From Amblyornis subalaris (taxonomy: Eukaryota; Chordata; Aves; Passeriformes; Ptilonorhynchidae), in the NCBI GenBank assembly GCA_018881555.1, contig JACAXG010000132.1, positions 1,966,676 to 2,030,675 on the forward strand: a DNA stretch of 64,000 bases, given 5' to 3'. How positions within the stretch are numbered: position 1 is the stretch's first letter; each line of letters begins with the position of its first letter. The position numbers and the translations under genes are program-made. Positions 35,956-49,794 of this stretch are shown here, piece after piece. The notes beneath the pieces were generated by a model that worked only from the letters and a program-made list of their open reading frames with translations, made no database searches and was not told the DNA's origin.

Positions 35956-37950
35956 CAGATAAGCACTGCAGAGCAGGGAGAAGGAAGCCCTTCAAGCCAT
36001 TTGGTTTCTCTGGTTTTGAGGAATAGCTTTACCAGGTCCTGGACAAAAGGATCCTTAATGAACAAGCAAAAACTTCCCAGAGTGTCATCAGATCTTGCTC
36101 CAGGAGGAGGACTGGATTTGCACCTGCAGGCTTCATGTCAAGGGACCTCCAAACTTTTATGAATGACTTAACGGAAGACCTCCCTCCCCTTTTCTCTGTA
36201 TTTCTCTTGCCTCTGCAGTCAGTTTTCTCCTTTTGTTCCTCTCCTGTGTGGGAGCTTTTATGGTGAGGTGAGATGGATTGGAAAAGGGAATGAGGTTAAG
36301 ACATTTTAGGAGGATCAAGGGGTGAACAATTTCCTTGAGCAGGATTTTCCAGGACTCTTCCTTTACCCACCTCCTCAACCTCTTCAAGTTGGTTGGAATC
36401 CCAATTCTTGCAGCATGGGCTATTACCGGGTACCCTCTGTGGTGCTGTATTGAAATCCATGTTTGAGTANAACAGTACTTTAGTAAAATAGATTTAGTCT
36501 GAGTAAAAACTTGTAAAAATACCGAGATTTGGTTTGGCCTATTTGTAAAATACACGGCAGATCCCCTGCCTGAGAAGAACTTAAATTGTCAATATAGAAG
36601 TTAAAAAGCTCATTTCAATTGGAAATTCCAGCTAAATTGTTCCCAGTTAGCACCAGAAAGGAATGCTTTAGACTAAGACAAAACAGATGCAGTCTGTTAG
36701 GTCCCCATTGTGTGAGCAGCCTTCCCTTGCAGGGAGGTAGGTAACTGTGCACAAAAGTCTCCCTTGACTTGTAAACAGAGATAGAGCTGCTGCCTCCACG
36801 CCAGCAGTTTTGTTTCTTCCTGGGACTCTCCCAAAGCACACAGGGCAGGGGAGGAATAAAACCAGTCCCCAAATACCACTGTCCAGGAGCAGATGAACCT
36901 ACCATGCTTCTGACACTGGAAAAAAACTCTCCCTTTAATGACTGGCTTGTTCCTGGCTTCAGTGGCCATTTCAAGGGATGTGCCGCCAACCACCACCCGC
37001 CTGGAGACCCGGAGCAGCTCTCGGTTACTCTGGAGACCTCCCTGGAGCACTCCAGCACTGGAAAGAGGCCCCTGAGCAAGTCTCTTGCAAAGGTTGCCCT
37101 TCAACCTCCCCACTCACTGCTGGCTTTTTCCTGCAGCAGCTCCACATTAGCCTTCCTCCTCCTTGTCCCCGGATCGCAAGGCAGTGTGATCAGTCTTTTT
37201 TGCAGAGCACATCGGGTGCTGGAGGTGTTAAAGCTCCCTTTCACTTGCATGAAGGACTGGATAGAGCTGCTGCAGGATACAGGGAGTAGGAGAAAAAGGA
37301 ATTAAAGATACTTCACAGTCTCTTCTCCCCTCTCCCCCATATTTGTCACAGCCTTGGAGAGGGGAGTTGTCTACACATGACATCATTCCAGATTAACTAC
37401 TGATGAATTAATTCCTTGTGTGTGCGCTCTTACATCCCAAAATAAGAGTGTATTGTTCCAAATCTCTTACCCTAGACAGCGCAGTTTTAGAGTAAAGGGT
37501 TTTAAAGTCAGTGGTAAGAGCAATAGTGGTAATCCTTCATTGTAGGATTGGGCAACATGTTTAATCTGATTTAAACAGTTTGGCGTAATGCACTTTGTCT
37601 CTTACTCACTCCTTGTATGGCTGCTGTCGTGCCCACATGGGGTATAACCAAGAGAAGCCTTAGATGGACACCAGGGGCCAAGGTAGATATTGCTGCAATC
37701 ATTATAATATAAAATAATTCTTAAGAAGGTAATCTGCATGATATTACTCCAACCTAACCTAGTCCTTGAAAAGGAACTGGGCAGAGAATAGCAGTGCCAA
37801 GGCCTTTTGGGCTCTCCTGGTGGGGAATGGAGTCTGCACCTGATGCACTCGCATTGTATAAATAGGCACCAGTGTAAAAAACTTAAGCAAATAGAAAATA
37901 TAAATCCCAACTAGCATGCAATACAGTCTAATATATTTTGGGATATATAG
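35956..37950. other. Unique non-coding DNA, no gene seen
   Basis: Frames at 36157-37305 reach 154 codons, with opposing frames on both strands, and have no family signal. No repeat is recognised beyond the CR1 boundary. Confidence 0.5.
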
Positions 37951-38076
37951 TGTTGAAAGGCTGGGGTTCTGTAAACACCTATTAAAAGAAAAAGTCCATT
38001 GTTTGAAAAATGTCTTAGGACTGCCCCCTCCTGCTCCTTCACCTTATTGTTTTTGCAACAGAAGTGATTCCAGAAG
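37951..38076. repeat. Unidentified interspersed repeat, copy A
   Basis: This segment is homologous, in the same orientation, to 38991-39135. Shared landmarks in order are an AAAGnCTGnGG word, TTGTTTGAAAAA (38000-38010), CTTAGGA, CTTCA, ATTGTTTTT, and AGTGATTCCAGAAG (38063-38076). I do not recognise the family. The minus strand keeps an open frame here, and both copies read a similar short Lys-Asn-Asn-x-Val-x-Glu-Gln peptide on that strand, which could be chance or a coding remnant. Confidence 0.6.
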
Positions 38077-38990
38077 CTATAAAAATGTGTCGCTTTTGTT
38101 AAATGGATTACTTCCCGTCTTGTGGCACGAAAACAGGCTGACCCCCCTGACAGGCAAAACACATTTACAGTGCTAGTGAGTGACTGAGCCCAACAGGTAG
38201 CCAGCAAAGGCTGGGCTAAGTCACAGCTGGTGCAGGGAGAAGTGCTGAGGCCTAATCCATGGTGCTTTGGGCAGGTGGAAGTCTTATTTGCAAAAGCATT
38301 TAGGCAAATTTGTACTTTATAAATGCGTCTTTAAAGAGCAGCGCTGTAGGTCACATTACAGGGTGTTCCACAAGCCCTGAGGGTGAGCCACATGCCCTTC
38401 AGAGAGAGCAGGCTGCAGGGGCAGAGAGGAACCTCCCACCTGCTATGNGCTCCAGTATTCCCTGAAAACATGGCAGGCCTGGAAGGAGTTTGGGACGCCC
38501 TAGACTGTGTGTGCACTCCAACTCTACTGCAAATCTCACCTACTGTTTCCAAATGCTGCTGTAGTTCTCCAACAGACTGTGGTCAGTATGCACTTTCATT
38601 TTGCTGCCTTAAAACACCCTAGGTAGAAAAAGTCAGTTTTAATGAGCGTTGTGGAGTAATTGGAGCTACAGAAAGGACAAGTAATAAAGCACTCATTTGC
38701 TTTGTAAGCAGAAAATTAACTGTGCATGTGCATGTGTGTGGCTAAATTCTTCTGGTACTGTCTTTGTCTAGTGCTGCTGCAAAGTTTGTCTTTAGAGCAT
38801 ATGTGAGTTGTATATTATTGTTGCAGCAGAGAAATGTGAGAAAAATCCTATATCTGGATCCACTTGCATAGCAGATCCTGAACACCATATATGAACCTGT
38901 ATTCTTCTAAGGGCATATACTTCTTAAGACATGCTTAAGGAGACAATAAAATATCTAAAAATCCTTTAATAGGTTTTAAGTGGCACACAG
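38077..38990. other. Unique non-coding DNA between the two repeat copies
   Basis: No gene or further repeat is recognised. Opposing short frames at 38331-38622 have no signature. Confidence 0.5.
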
Positions 38991-39135
38991 TTTTAAAAGA
39001 CTGAGGCTCCCCAAAACCCAAAGCTTTTTTGAAATAACAAGTGAGTTGTTTGAAAAAATATCCTAGGATTGGTGTGTCCATCTTTAACCTGTTCTTCAAC
39101 TCCATTGTTTTTTGCAAAGAAAGTGATTCCAGAAG
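38991..39135. repeat. Unidentified interspersed repeat, copy B
   Basis: The direct-orientation partner of 37951-38076, about 1.05 kb away. The right-hand portion is most similar, with a GTTGTTTGAAAAAATATCCTA word at 39045-39065 and AAGTGATTCCAGAAG at 39121-39135. It contains short insertions relative to copy A. Divergence suggests an old local duplication or two separate insertions of an ancient family. Confidence 0.6.
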
Positions 39136-41290
39136 ACATCAGAGGATACTCAGTAGTACATAAATGGTAGTGCACAGGGCAGGATGAATATTCTCCATTG
39201 CCATTGCTGCCAAGAGAACAGGATATTTCCCTTCAGCCCCAGTGCAGTTTTAGGGGGGAAACTGTCTTCAGAGGTTCTGCAAATATTTTCTCTTCTTTGC
39301 AGACATGTCCACTTGCTCAGAACATGTCTGCATGCCTATTTATCAATTAGGTCATTCATCCTATTTCTAAGTAAAGAATCCCTTAGCAGTTAAAATTTAC
39401 ATGACTTTTGTTATGGAGCTCTGTCACTGAAGGGCCTCTCATCAGCTGGTAGCTGGAAGAGGGACCATTCCTCGTCCCAGTGATGAACTTTGGTGGCCCA
39501 CCTTTTCATCAGGGGCTTGTTTTAGAGTTCCTCCTAAGGCACCGTGCCCCAGATTTTACCGCCCAGCATCTCTCCTGGCCTTGTGTGTTGGCCCACATAG
39601 GTATGGAAAACTAAAGCAGGGACATTGGCCTGTGGGCACCATTTCTAATCAGTTTGCAGTATTCTGGAGGTCCCTTCCTGCAAGGTGGCATTCTGGTACC
39701 TGATATGAGCCCAGGATTCAGGCTGCTGGTGCCTGTCCGACTTGGGCTTTCTTCCTGGGCCCTTTCCTCTGTCTCTTCTCAAGAGAATCAGGATGCTAAG
39801 GATGTTTTCTCATTCATTCCCATTGCCAGCTCAGAGCAGAGAGTAACCAAAACTAACAGCTATGCTGCAGATGTCTCTCACTGCTTAACAGCTCTTTTCT
39901 CTCTCTCTGTCTTTTCTACAGAACTGCATTTCTCAACCCTTTTTCCCTTGAGACACCCAGCTGAGCTCCCCCTATAAGTGTTTAAATCCCCTGCTGTCAG
40001 CTTGAGCTCTGCTGATTATCTGGGTCGAGGAGAGCCTGCAAAAACTCAGTGCTCTCAGAGTCTCTTTCCCTTTGCACCTTCCCTTCCCTCCTTCCCGTTT
40101 TCCACTGCATCTTGCCCCTTTTGTCTCCACTTAAACCAAATCTGGCTCATGAAGAGCGTTGCTGGTGCACTACATGCAGGGTGTGCAAGGGGCGTTTCTC
40201 CAAGGATTTGTTGCATTGCTTGGCTGCGGTGCATCATCCCTTAGCCAAAGCTTTTCCTCATGTCTTGCCTTGCCTTCCTCCCATCTCCGGTCTCACATCC
40301 CCATCTTTTTCTTCCTTTTCTCTCTCTTTTCTCCTCTCCTCTCCAGCCCGAGGTGGGTCCTGCCCGCGGAGCCGTGCGTGTGAGGCACAGCTGTGTCCCT
40401 GACGCGCTTTCGCACAGCATCCGACAGCGTGCGGGAGGTTCACTCACAGTGGCATGTTCAGTATGTGGCCCAGATGTTCCTGCCATCCCCCCAGCTTTCT
40501 CAGGCGATTCGTTCCACTGCTGATAAAGGTTATGGACTTGAGATATGGGGGAAGTGAAGTAACGAGTGGGAGGTGAAACCAAGGCTCTCCCTGACCCTCC
40601 TGAGCTCATCTTACTCTCCGGCATGTTCTGGTTTGAGAACTGAGGATGGGCGAGGGGAGATGCTGTGACTGGAGGTGGATATACTCCATCTCAGAGAGGA
40701 AACAGAGGAGGATTTCTTTGAGTGAAAGCTGCAGTTTCTTCCCAAAGCACCTCTCCAGCTCTTCTTTGGACACTGTCCTTGCCTGGGCAGCAGAAAGGGA
40801 AACTTTGTGCTTCCCAGCATTCTGTTTTAGTGTGCAGGAACAACTCACCTGATATATTTATAGGTAAAATCCTGTCCAACCTCTGAGACATCCTTTGCCA
40901 ATCTCTCGCATGTCTGAAGAGATTGCTCTTTTTTAATAAGCTCCCAGTTTGGCCCAAGTGTAAGGGGGAGGAAGAGAGAGTTAACAATAATATCTCTAGA
41001 ACAGAAACCTTCCTTACAAATACCAAAGCAATGAGGTAAAAAAAGAGTTTTTCAATAAAATCCTTGTAAGATTTAACAGCAGCAAAAATAATGCATTTTC
41101 CTGTAAACTCACTCTGAAAAAAAGACCAGTCTGTCTTGGCAGAAATTTCCAATATATATTCTTCCTGAAGCAACTATTCTGCATGGAAAAAAAATCAGTC
41201 CAAACTGTTAAAGCCTGACCAAGTAGGTTATAAGCAACGAAACCAGGTCTTGTGTGGGAAAACCTCACGCGAGCTTAGCAATAGGTGTTG
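39136..41290. other. Unique non-coding DNA with polypyrimidine tracts
   Basis: No gene is supported, but two tracts look like splice acceptors in plus orientation: a pyrimidine run ending TTTTCTACAG at about 39922, and a run from 40305 to 40344 ending CTCCAG at about 40346, followed by a CpG cluster (40350-40440). Neither is followed by a frame I can recognise, and no partner donor can be assigned. Frames of 80-160 codons overlap on both strands. Confidence 0.4.
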
Positions 41291-41640
41291 TTAACAGTGC
41301 CAGCTATAATACACACACACAGAGTTCAGCATGCATCTCCAGGAAGGTTTTTATGACTGATCAAATACGCTTTCCTTGAGAAGTTCCCTTCCAAGTCATG
41401 TGCTATTGCTGTGCAAGGCATAGAAATCTCCCCCGGCCTCGCTGCATTCAGCAAGTCAGGGCTAACAATGGGAACCGTGTTCGTCCCGAGGAGGCCGCGG
41501 CGTTCGCAGGGAAGCCGGGCTTGCTGTACAATGTCAGACACATTTTATGGGCTACATTTTTCAAAACACCGCAGGCGGAAAGAGGGAGCATTATCTGCTA
41601 AATACTCCAGGGAGGGCCTTTATGGATTTCTCAAGGGGGC
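41291..41640. promoter_or_regulatory. Candidate conserved regulatory element
   Basis: A unique, compositionally balanced stretch with a CpG cluster at 41430-41515 (about 9 CpGs), a short CA run at 41312-41322, and no recognisable repeat. The texture suggests a conserved or regulatory element. This is inference only; no specific factor array stands out. Confidence 0.25.
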
Positions 41641-44600
41641 TCAGAACCACTGATCTGAAAAGATGCTGAAGTTCCATTGTGCGCTCTGCCTTGCCTGATT
41701 TGCATGGCTGAAAGAGGGGGTAAGAAAATGGACTCTGTGTCAGAACCTGAGACAATAGACAACGGTCGGAAACAGCCTGAAGTTGGTAGGAAAAAATTCT
41801 TTCCTCCATTTTATCTTTGTCAGGATAGAGTTTGGCCTGAGGACTGTAGGATTATGTCTGAGGGTCAAGCCAAGAGGTTTCCACCTCTGCTCTTCTGAGT
41901 GACACCAGTGCTTCAAGAACACACTGCAGGGAGGAGGAAAACTTGTTTCAACCTCATTGGATTCCTGGAATGTGTAAATGTCCTGACAAACCTTTTTTAG
42001 TAGGTTATTCTCCTGATTCTTCCACAAATGACATATTAGTAACTTTGTTTGGATTTGCACTATCTAAAGCTAAGCAAAGCCAGTATTTTTTAGTTTGCCT
42101 GATGGGTGTTACTGGGTGCCAGTTCAGGGAAACAAACTGGGCTTGTCAGAAACACAGAGTGCCAAGTAGCAAGTGTGAAAAAGGATGTTCCTTATGCAAC
42201 TCAGCATCCTGATTTAGAGGAGGAAGGGTCAGCACACCTCTTCTCCATGCCTGTTTCACCTGTGGCTTGCAGAGTGCACAACTAGTTAGGAAGGATTTTT
42301 TAGAGAGGTTTTTACTGATGTGCATGAGCATTTGGTAGCCAGCATTGGGTCCCTTCAACATCATGTGGACTTCCTCTTCTGAAGACACTACTTCCCCTGT
42401 ACAACAGACAGTAAAGCCCTACCTGCTTATTTTTTACCTAATCCTAAGCAAACAGGTACAGAAGTTTTGGAAAGGCATTTCCTGGTGAGAAATTAGGGAA
42501 GAGTAGCTGTAGATGACAAGTCTCCATGATAAGCAGATAGTGAAAGAGTTGTCAGTGCTGGGAAATCCATGGGCAGAAGAGTTGAGCAGAAGTCAGGACT
42601 GGGGTGCAGGAAAAGCAGATCTTTACTTCTTGGGTCATTGCTCTACTTCCTTGCATGAAAAATATTGTTAATAACCTTATTGAGCAGAGTACTTTGAGAC
42701 CATGCATGCAACAACCCCCTGCCTGGGGTTAGAGCTGTAGCTTGGCTTCGCTGAGTCAACACAACCCAGAGGAATTCCCAGACTGGAATCCAGCCCTTGG
42801 GAGTCTGGAGGTCGGGCAAGCATGTGGGACACCTCCTTGCTTCATGATAGGCAGTTCAGAGCATCCAAACTTCGTGTTGTTTCCCCATACCGAGCCCAGA
42901 TACCAGTCTTTGCGAGGTTTGCACTTTGCTGATTTAAACCTGCCCACCTGCTGATGCTCTGAACCTCCTCCTGTAAAGAGGAATGAAAGGTACCGTTTCA
43001 CTTAAGTCTGCTCCCATGAAGGCAAAGTGGAAATTGTTTCATCTTCAGCGTTTCATTAAGTCTCATAAGAATTACATAAAACTCCTTCTCGCTGACTTTC
43101 CAAGGAGAAATCCTTTGCCTTTGTGTATTTATACTTGCAATGGATACAGCCCTAAAAATGAGCTTGGATTTATTATTCATTATGTTTATAATGGCACAGA
43201 TGTGTGCAGAACGGAGCAATGGGGAGCAGTAAATCAGCCAAAACTCTTCTCATTCCTGCTCTTTCTATAANATTTTCTACCTCATTGGGGAATTTTAACT
43301 GTTACAGAGTTTCTGCCCAAGAACTGGCAGACCAGAGAAACAAGAAGCAAAGTTAGGTTGTGAGATGTCTATGTAGGTCATTATCTTCTTTGAGAAAAAT
43401 GCTGAAATAAGAGATTTCAGAATTTAAATTACATTTGACTATTACATGATCTGTAGTTTATTCCAGAATCTTCACCTTAGTTTGGTGTCTGGACTTCTTT
43501 TAGCTAAAATATTCAAGTATACATCTTCTCTTTTTTCCCCAGAACAAAAAGACATGAAATATGACTTTTTATTCAACTTTATGGTACAGTATTTTGTGTT
43601 TCTACAATGTTAGTTAGCAATTGCTTAAAATTTTCNCTATCCCCATGAATTTTGAGCAGGGAGAGTGCACTACATTGTGACCAACACTTCATTTTTAAAT
43701 ACGAAACTCAGATATGTTTAAACCCTTCTTCCTCCCTGGGAGCCAAGAACATGCCTTGACTGTGGAGCAGGAGATATTTTATTTCGGCAGTTCTTAAATG
43801 GAGAAACACCCAATTGATTCAGTAGCAGAAGTGTGAAATAATTTACACAGGGAACAGCCAACTGAGGCCATAATGCTGCTGCTCCTAGAGTGTCCATGCC
43901 TGAAAACAAGCCCAGCTTGTCATTTATAATCATTTTCTACCCTCTCAATAGGCAAACAATGCATTTGTCAAAATCTTATGCTGATGCTTTCAGATTTAGT
44001 TCATTAGCTCTCATTGTGTCGGTGGGGATGGATCACTGCGAACCAACACCAAACAGCCTCCTTATTTTATATTAATTGTGTGTCAGCAGTAACGGGGAAG
44101 CTGTATCTTTTCCTCTCATTTCATTATATAGTTTCAGGATATTTTGTCAATTCCAGGGACCAGAAGTAAACCCACTTTCCCGACCCTACTCATGTGTTTG
44201 TACTGGGATCCAGTCTATTTGTTTGGTTTAAAGACAGTTCCCGCTTCTGTTGCTAAACCCTCTGCTGTGGCTCACTGCTAGAAAAGCCAGAGATCCTACA
44301 CCTTAGGGTCTGACTTACCCTCGACACCACCAGTGCAGCTGCCCCTTGAGGAGAAGTATCCTGAACTTCTTGGCTACTTCCTCCCCTTACGAAGACTTTT
44401 CTATTGTCTCAGAACTTGTCCACACTGGAATTCAGTGCTGAGTTTAGCTGTAAAACTCTAGTGCAGATACAGTTTCACTCATCCCACCGTGCTTCCAGTG
44501 ACACTGCCAGCTTTGGAAGTGGGGAGGATGGGCACATTCCCAGTCTGTGCTGATCCATACAGGGGTGAGCTGCAGCCTTGGTGGAGTGGTGTGCTCTCAG

Positions 44601-47600
44601 CAGACACTAAAGGAGTCTTTAAAGCAAGACATGAGTGGGGAAGGAGGTGGTGGCATTCATCCACAGGATGGAAAGCAGACTATTTTCCTCAGTATTTCAA
44701 TTGTTCCAGTTGCTGGTCAACTCCTACCTCTCTGAATTGTTCTTGTCCTTTCCTCGCTTTATTTTCCCTAATTAAGCTGGCACATTGCATCCATTGCCCC
44801 ACCTCCCATCATGGCTGCAGTTACAATCCCATGGTTTTGAGTTCCCACTGCTGTGCAGAGGAGGGCTGTGGGGGGACATCTTCTTGGAGAGCCTTGTATT
44901 ATTGAAAATAAATGTGTAGGGTAAATCTACAGGAGAAAAAAATTAGTTCACTTTGCTAAGCCCTAGAAAGAAAAAAAAAAAAAAAAGGCTTGCTCTAGTG
45001 ATAGATAGCTTGAGGTCTCTGAAGCTAACATGTTTAACAAGGTCTATTAAAAAATCACTTAGCATATCAACTATCATATTTCTAATGCATGCACTGCTGA
45101 AGGCAATATTAGCTTTGGTGACATGTTGTTGCAGCAAAGAGCTGTTCAAGGATGTATCATCCCTTCTGCACACTCAGTGGGGAGGACAAATTTTTTGTCA
45201 GAGATCTATCCAGAGGTCTTAGGTCTGAGCGAGGGAACCCTGTGGTCAGCACATGCAGCCATCCTCCCTCTCCATGCCCAATTATCTTACAGGGAAAGCT
45301 TGCAAACAAGCTGGAATCAATGCATTTAGCAAAAGCAAGATTCTGACTTTTTAGGACAGATGAGAGTATCTTGGGCACTTACCAAAGACATGATTGCTGC
45401 TATGTCATCTGCCATCATGTTCAATCCATGCTGTACTCTTGTGGGAGGAGGATGTTTCATAGTTTAGAAGAGATCCATGAAAGTTTAGAGGGGTATTCCA
45501 TNATTAGAAAAACATGGTTGTAATCCAGCAAGCCTGAAACACCTGAATTGTCCTGTTGATGATTTTGTCATGTGTTTACATGTTAAGAATTCATGGCTTG
45601 TATTTGTAAAGAGTGTGTTTTCTTCCCTCTCCTGCACAGGGAGCAGAAGTTTCCACTTAACTTTGTGCAGTGATGCCCTGGTCATCTTCCAAAGTGGTCA
45701 CAGTTAATTTAGAAACCAGCCATGTACNTGAGGAGCTGGAATGATGCCTTCCACTGTGCCTGGCACTGCATTCATCAGCAATGAAACTCTACGTGACTTT
45801 ACATGACCACATGATAAACTTTATAAACCTTGGAGTAATGGAAACTTTAACTAGATGAGGAAATAATTTGTATTATCATTAGATGGGTCACACATCAGAG
45901 TGTTTTCTGCAGTGTAGCCACAACCACTCTGCTCACACAGCTGAAAAAAGTCAATTTGGGGACCAGTGGAAACAACAGGAATTCAGCCAAAACCCAGGTT
46001 TTCTGCTGCTGCACAGGTGTTTGAATCAGGGACTGAAAACTTCACTGACAACTCCTTAGTGAAGAGGAGCATGTCTGTGTTGGAGAACAAGAAACAGAAA
46101 GAAACCTAGCATGCCAATAGCTTCACCTACTCACAACACAAATATTGAGAGTTCTCACGTCAGATGCTGATGGAAAGAACTTGCTTTTGAATTCATGAGC
46201 TGCTATTTGTTCTTTTAATACCCCTTCTGTTTAGAGGACTGGGATCTTAAATGTTTCTTAAAACTTTGTTGGTTCTTCCTCCTCCTAAAGTAAACATCAC
46301 TGGGAATTTTTCCTGGCCNTTCAGTTCAGAAGCAACAAAAAGGNCATGCTGATGGTGAGGTCTACACGCATTTCTACAGATAACATCTGCAATGAGGTTT
46401 TACCCAGGACAGCCATCCCTGATATCATCCCTGATACTGCAGTTCTCACATAAACCAAAATGCCATTGGCTTTCACTGGTCTTGCTAAAATTTTTTGCTT
46501 CAGTGGGAATTATTCTTGGGAAAAGACACACATTGTTATTCTTTGTAAGTAAGAGGAAATCCCATGGATCCTGTTTTACTGTTTGTGCTTAATGTTACCC
46601 CATTAAATGTGAGAAAATTCTCTCCTATAGTCTATCAGTGTATAGATAGGACCCTCAGACTACAGTCCTGGAAGATTTATGGTTAGACAAAAGCAACATT
46701 TTCTTAGTGGAAATGAGCTAAAGCAATAAACAAATTTTAAAAAGCTTTTATTAGAGAAGGATACGTCTACCCGGAAGTCTGGGAAATCCTGATTTAATCT
46801 ACTCTTCTGGGGGGATTTTGCCAAATCTTGGATGTAATGAAATTCATGCTGTTTTAATTCTCTGTTCAAAAATGTACATGCAGTAGCAGGAATAGAGCAA
46901 TTATCCCATCTAACCAAGAGCCAGGCTTAGTTGAAAGAAACCTTTAGAACAGTCAGTTTTTCCAGCAAATTGTTGAAATTGAGGTGAGCATAACAGAAAG
47001 TGTAACTGAGGGCACACATACCTCTTATAAATAAAATTTATTGCCTGAAAACTCACAAAAACAGGTTTTTCCTGGGAGATTTGATCTGCTGCCTGCTTCA
47101 GACTAAGTCAGAAAGATGATAGAGAAGCATTGTGTTTGGGCTGTAGTGGTGTTCCTGATCTCCAAAGAGGTGCTTGAAGTATTTTGCCCATTATGACAAG
47201 TGTCCAAAACTTTTGTGTGTTGAGCACATTGTAGCAGTTTTACAGCATAGAATGATATGTTTTTTCCCAAAGCGGGGAAAAAAAGCAATTGAGGGAACAG
47301 CAGGTGGTTGAGGTGTTCAGGTACTGGAAAACACAACCTCCAACCCCCTGGAATAGCATCATTCATTTACAATCTTGCTACAATTTTACTTCTACAGTTT
47401 GAAATTTTTACATCCCCCCAAAAGAAATCATGACTTGTGCAAAATAAAAACTCATTGCCATAGATGGAAGAAGTCACTGCTCCTGACCTCACTGATTAGA
47501 AATGACCACATTACCAGAGATATAGAGTTCAACTCTGGAGGGGAAGACTCGTGATTGAAGAAAACTTCAGGCTTTCTTTGGCTGCAGCTTCACATAATTC

Positions 47601-49574
47601 ATGGCCAGGAACTAGCCAGACTCATTAAGGGTTGGTGTGAAGTTGAGTGACAGTCAGGCAGGCTCATGGACTGCCCTTTTGTAATGTATATTCTTAGCAC
47701 AATGCTGTTCTGTCCCATGACTGAAGCTCCTAGGTACTATTAATGTGCATATACTAGTAAGAATTTAAATGCTGAAGCAACTTGATTAATTGGAAAATGG
47801 AATAGATCAATTCTCCATGCAATTCTTCTGTATATGTTCCAAACTAATTGATTGCTATCAACTCTAGCAATATCAGACCCTTGTATTCACCATGTGATAT
47901 TGATCTGAGAAGTGGCTGGAATTGTTAAGTTTTAGCAATACTTGAAAATTTGACATGCTGAAAAAATGTCAATGAAGTTTATTGCTGTTTCCCCTTTAGT
48001 TTTCAGCCAGCTAAAAAATTGCAAGCCATTTCTGGACAAAGGAGGGGAAATATTTTATTTTCTTTTCCTCCATGTCCCATTAAACTAGTTCCAGAGGATA
48101 AATTTTGTTTAGAGAAGAACAGAAAACTGGTTTCCTTATTATATTGGTTTTAAGATGGTAATTTTTTCTTTATTTCAGAAAGGAAGAAAGCATGTAGCAA
48201 TAATCAACCTAGACGAGTTCAGTGTTCTCTGTTCAATCTTCTCTGTTCCTCACTGATCCAGTTCCCATTACAAATAGAACATATCCATTAGAAAATATCT
48301 GTCTTATGTTTAGAAATTATTAGTGACAAAAATGAAGCAGAAACTTTGCTGAGTTTTCCCAATACTGACAGATAAAAATGTATACCTGGCTTTAATCTGC
48401 AATCACTGAGCCCTGAGCACTATCCTTTCTTACAGCACATCCCCCTGGCCTGGCAGTCTCAAGCTCACCTGCAGGAGCAGCAAGGAAGGGGAGTTCTTAG
48501 AAATTTGGTTACAGATACCTTAAAATAAACGCAGATCAGCCTGGACACGAGGTGCTTTGTTTTCCTTTTTAAAACCAATCACCAGCACATTCCTACAGTT
48601 ATCCAAACAGCAGCCCATTATAGAGTGAGCACTCAATGGTCCTTATGAGAGCTACACAAAAGACTGATCTTTCCTAAGGCTNGTAAGAATTTATCATCAC
48701 TGTCATCCTTAAATTTACTCTTCTATTGGAATTTCCTCCTTGTTTGACAACTGCTTTTTCCTTCCATCTATCACAATTTAGAGTGACTAATCAGGTTAGT
48801 CACAAACCCTTCAGAAATTTACCCTCCAGGGCACTTTTTATTTTAGCTTGGGGAGGAAAGCATTTCAATTTACAACATTTAACAGGCGCCTCCGTGCAGT
48901 AGCCATGAGGGTTTCTCCTTAGTTCAGATTTACATATGCAAATTATCCAAACATCAGTTCAGTTATACAAAACGATGAGATTTAAAGAAAGTGATCTGGA
49001 GATTGGAGGATGAGAAGGCAGTTCAGAAGATCTGTCTCTGCTCTGCTACAGCATCATTCCATGACCTGCAGCACTATAAAGTGCATATAATAGTCTGGAC
49101 ATCGATAGTCACCAATTAATTGGTCTATAAGGCAGATAAAACAATTATTATCAAATAATAATTGTTTAAAAAGTACAGTCCATTTCAGAGCTTCTGTTCA
49201 GTGAAGAGAAGCAATGAAACTGCAAACAAAATTCGTTTCACCTCTGAGACATCACAAATGGTGCACCTACAGTACCTGGGAATTTTGGGATCATTGAAGT
49301 GTAGAAAAGCAGATGGGCAGGAATCCCCGACCCAGTTCCTGACAAATGTTTATCTAATCCACGGATTCCTAAAGTGCAACCCACAGATTCTTGCTTTTCT
49401 GTTGAGCATGTCTAAGAGGAGGTGTGTATGGGGGTGCTTCAGGCAGATCTAAACAGGAGAAATCCCATTAACAATGGGCTACACCAGCTGTATGTGAAGC
49501 CCTGCGAGCTGCAATGAGTTCGCAAACTGGAAAAAGCTACAAATTAATTGTGTAACCTGTGCTTAAAGACTGCC
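41641..49574. other. Long unique non-coding stretch, no gene seen
   Basis: Nearly 8 kb without a recognised gene, RNA or transposon. The longest frame is 138 codons (44489-44905 plus), without a domain. An A-run lies at about 44970-44987. N bases are unevenly placed: none between 38448 and 43271. The part 47380-49160 is AT-rich with almost no open frames. Confidence 0.5.
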
Positions 49575-49780
49575 TATGATACGAAATTTAGCAAGCTCCC
49601 AAGATAATGCATTCCTGATATTTTCCCTTTTAACAGGTAAAATACATTTCCTAATGTCTAACCTTCGCTTGAAGATCATTATTTCTTGTCCTGCCCTTGG
49701 TGGCTGTGAGGAATAGCATGTTCCTTTTCTCTTTGCAGAGCTCTTTTACATATATGAAGAGTGAGTACCAANAAATTGTT
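49575..49780 (-). mobile_element. Older CR1-type LINE, part A (3-prime side), interrupted
   Basis: The plus strand reads as the complement of a CR1-type 3-prime region: a TTTAGCAAGCTCCCAAGATA word, then TTTCCTAATGTCTAACCTTC (49649-49668), ATTATTTCTTGTCCTG (49678-49693), and TTTTACATATATGAAGAGTG (49744-49763). In intact relatives the next words are of the TCTTCTCTTCTCTAGAC type; here these appear only at about 50635, beyond a plus-strand CR1. The two parts therefore belong to one copy split by a later insertion. Confidence 0.7.
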
Positions 49781-49794
49781 CTACAAATACATTT

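Noticed and set aside
40305..40523. Polypyrimidine tract plus AG followed by a CpG cluster, considered as an exon
   Set aside because: No recognisable coding sequence or matching donor; a pyrimidine tract alone is not enough.
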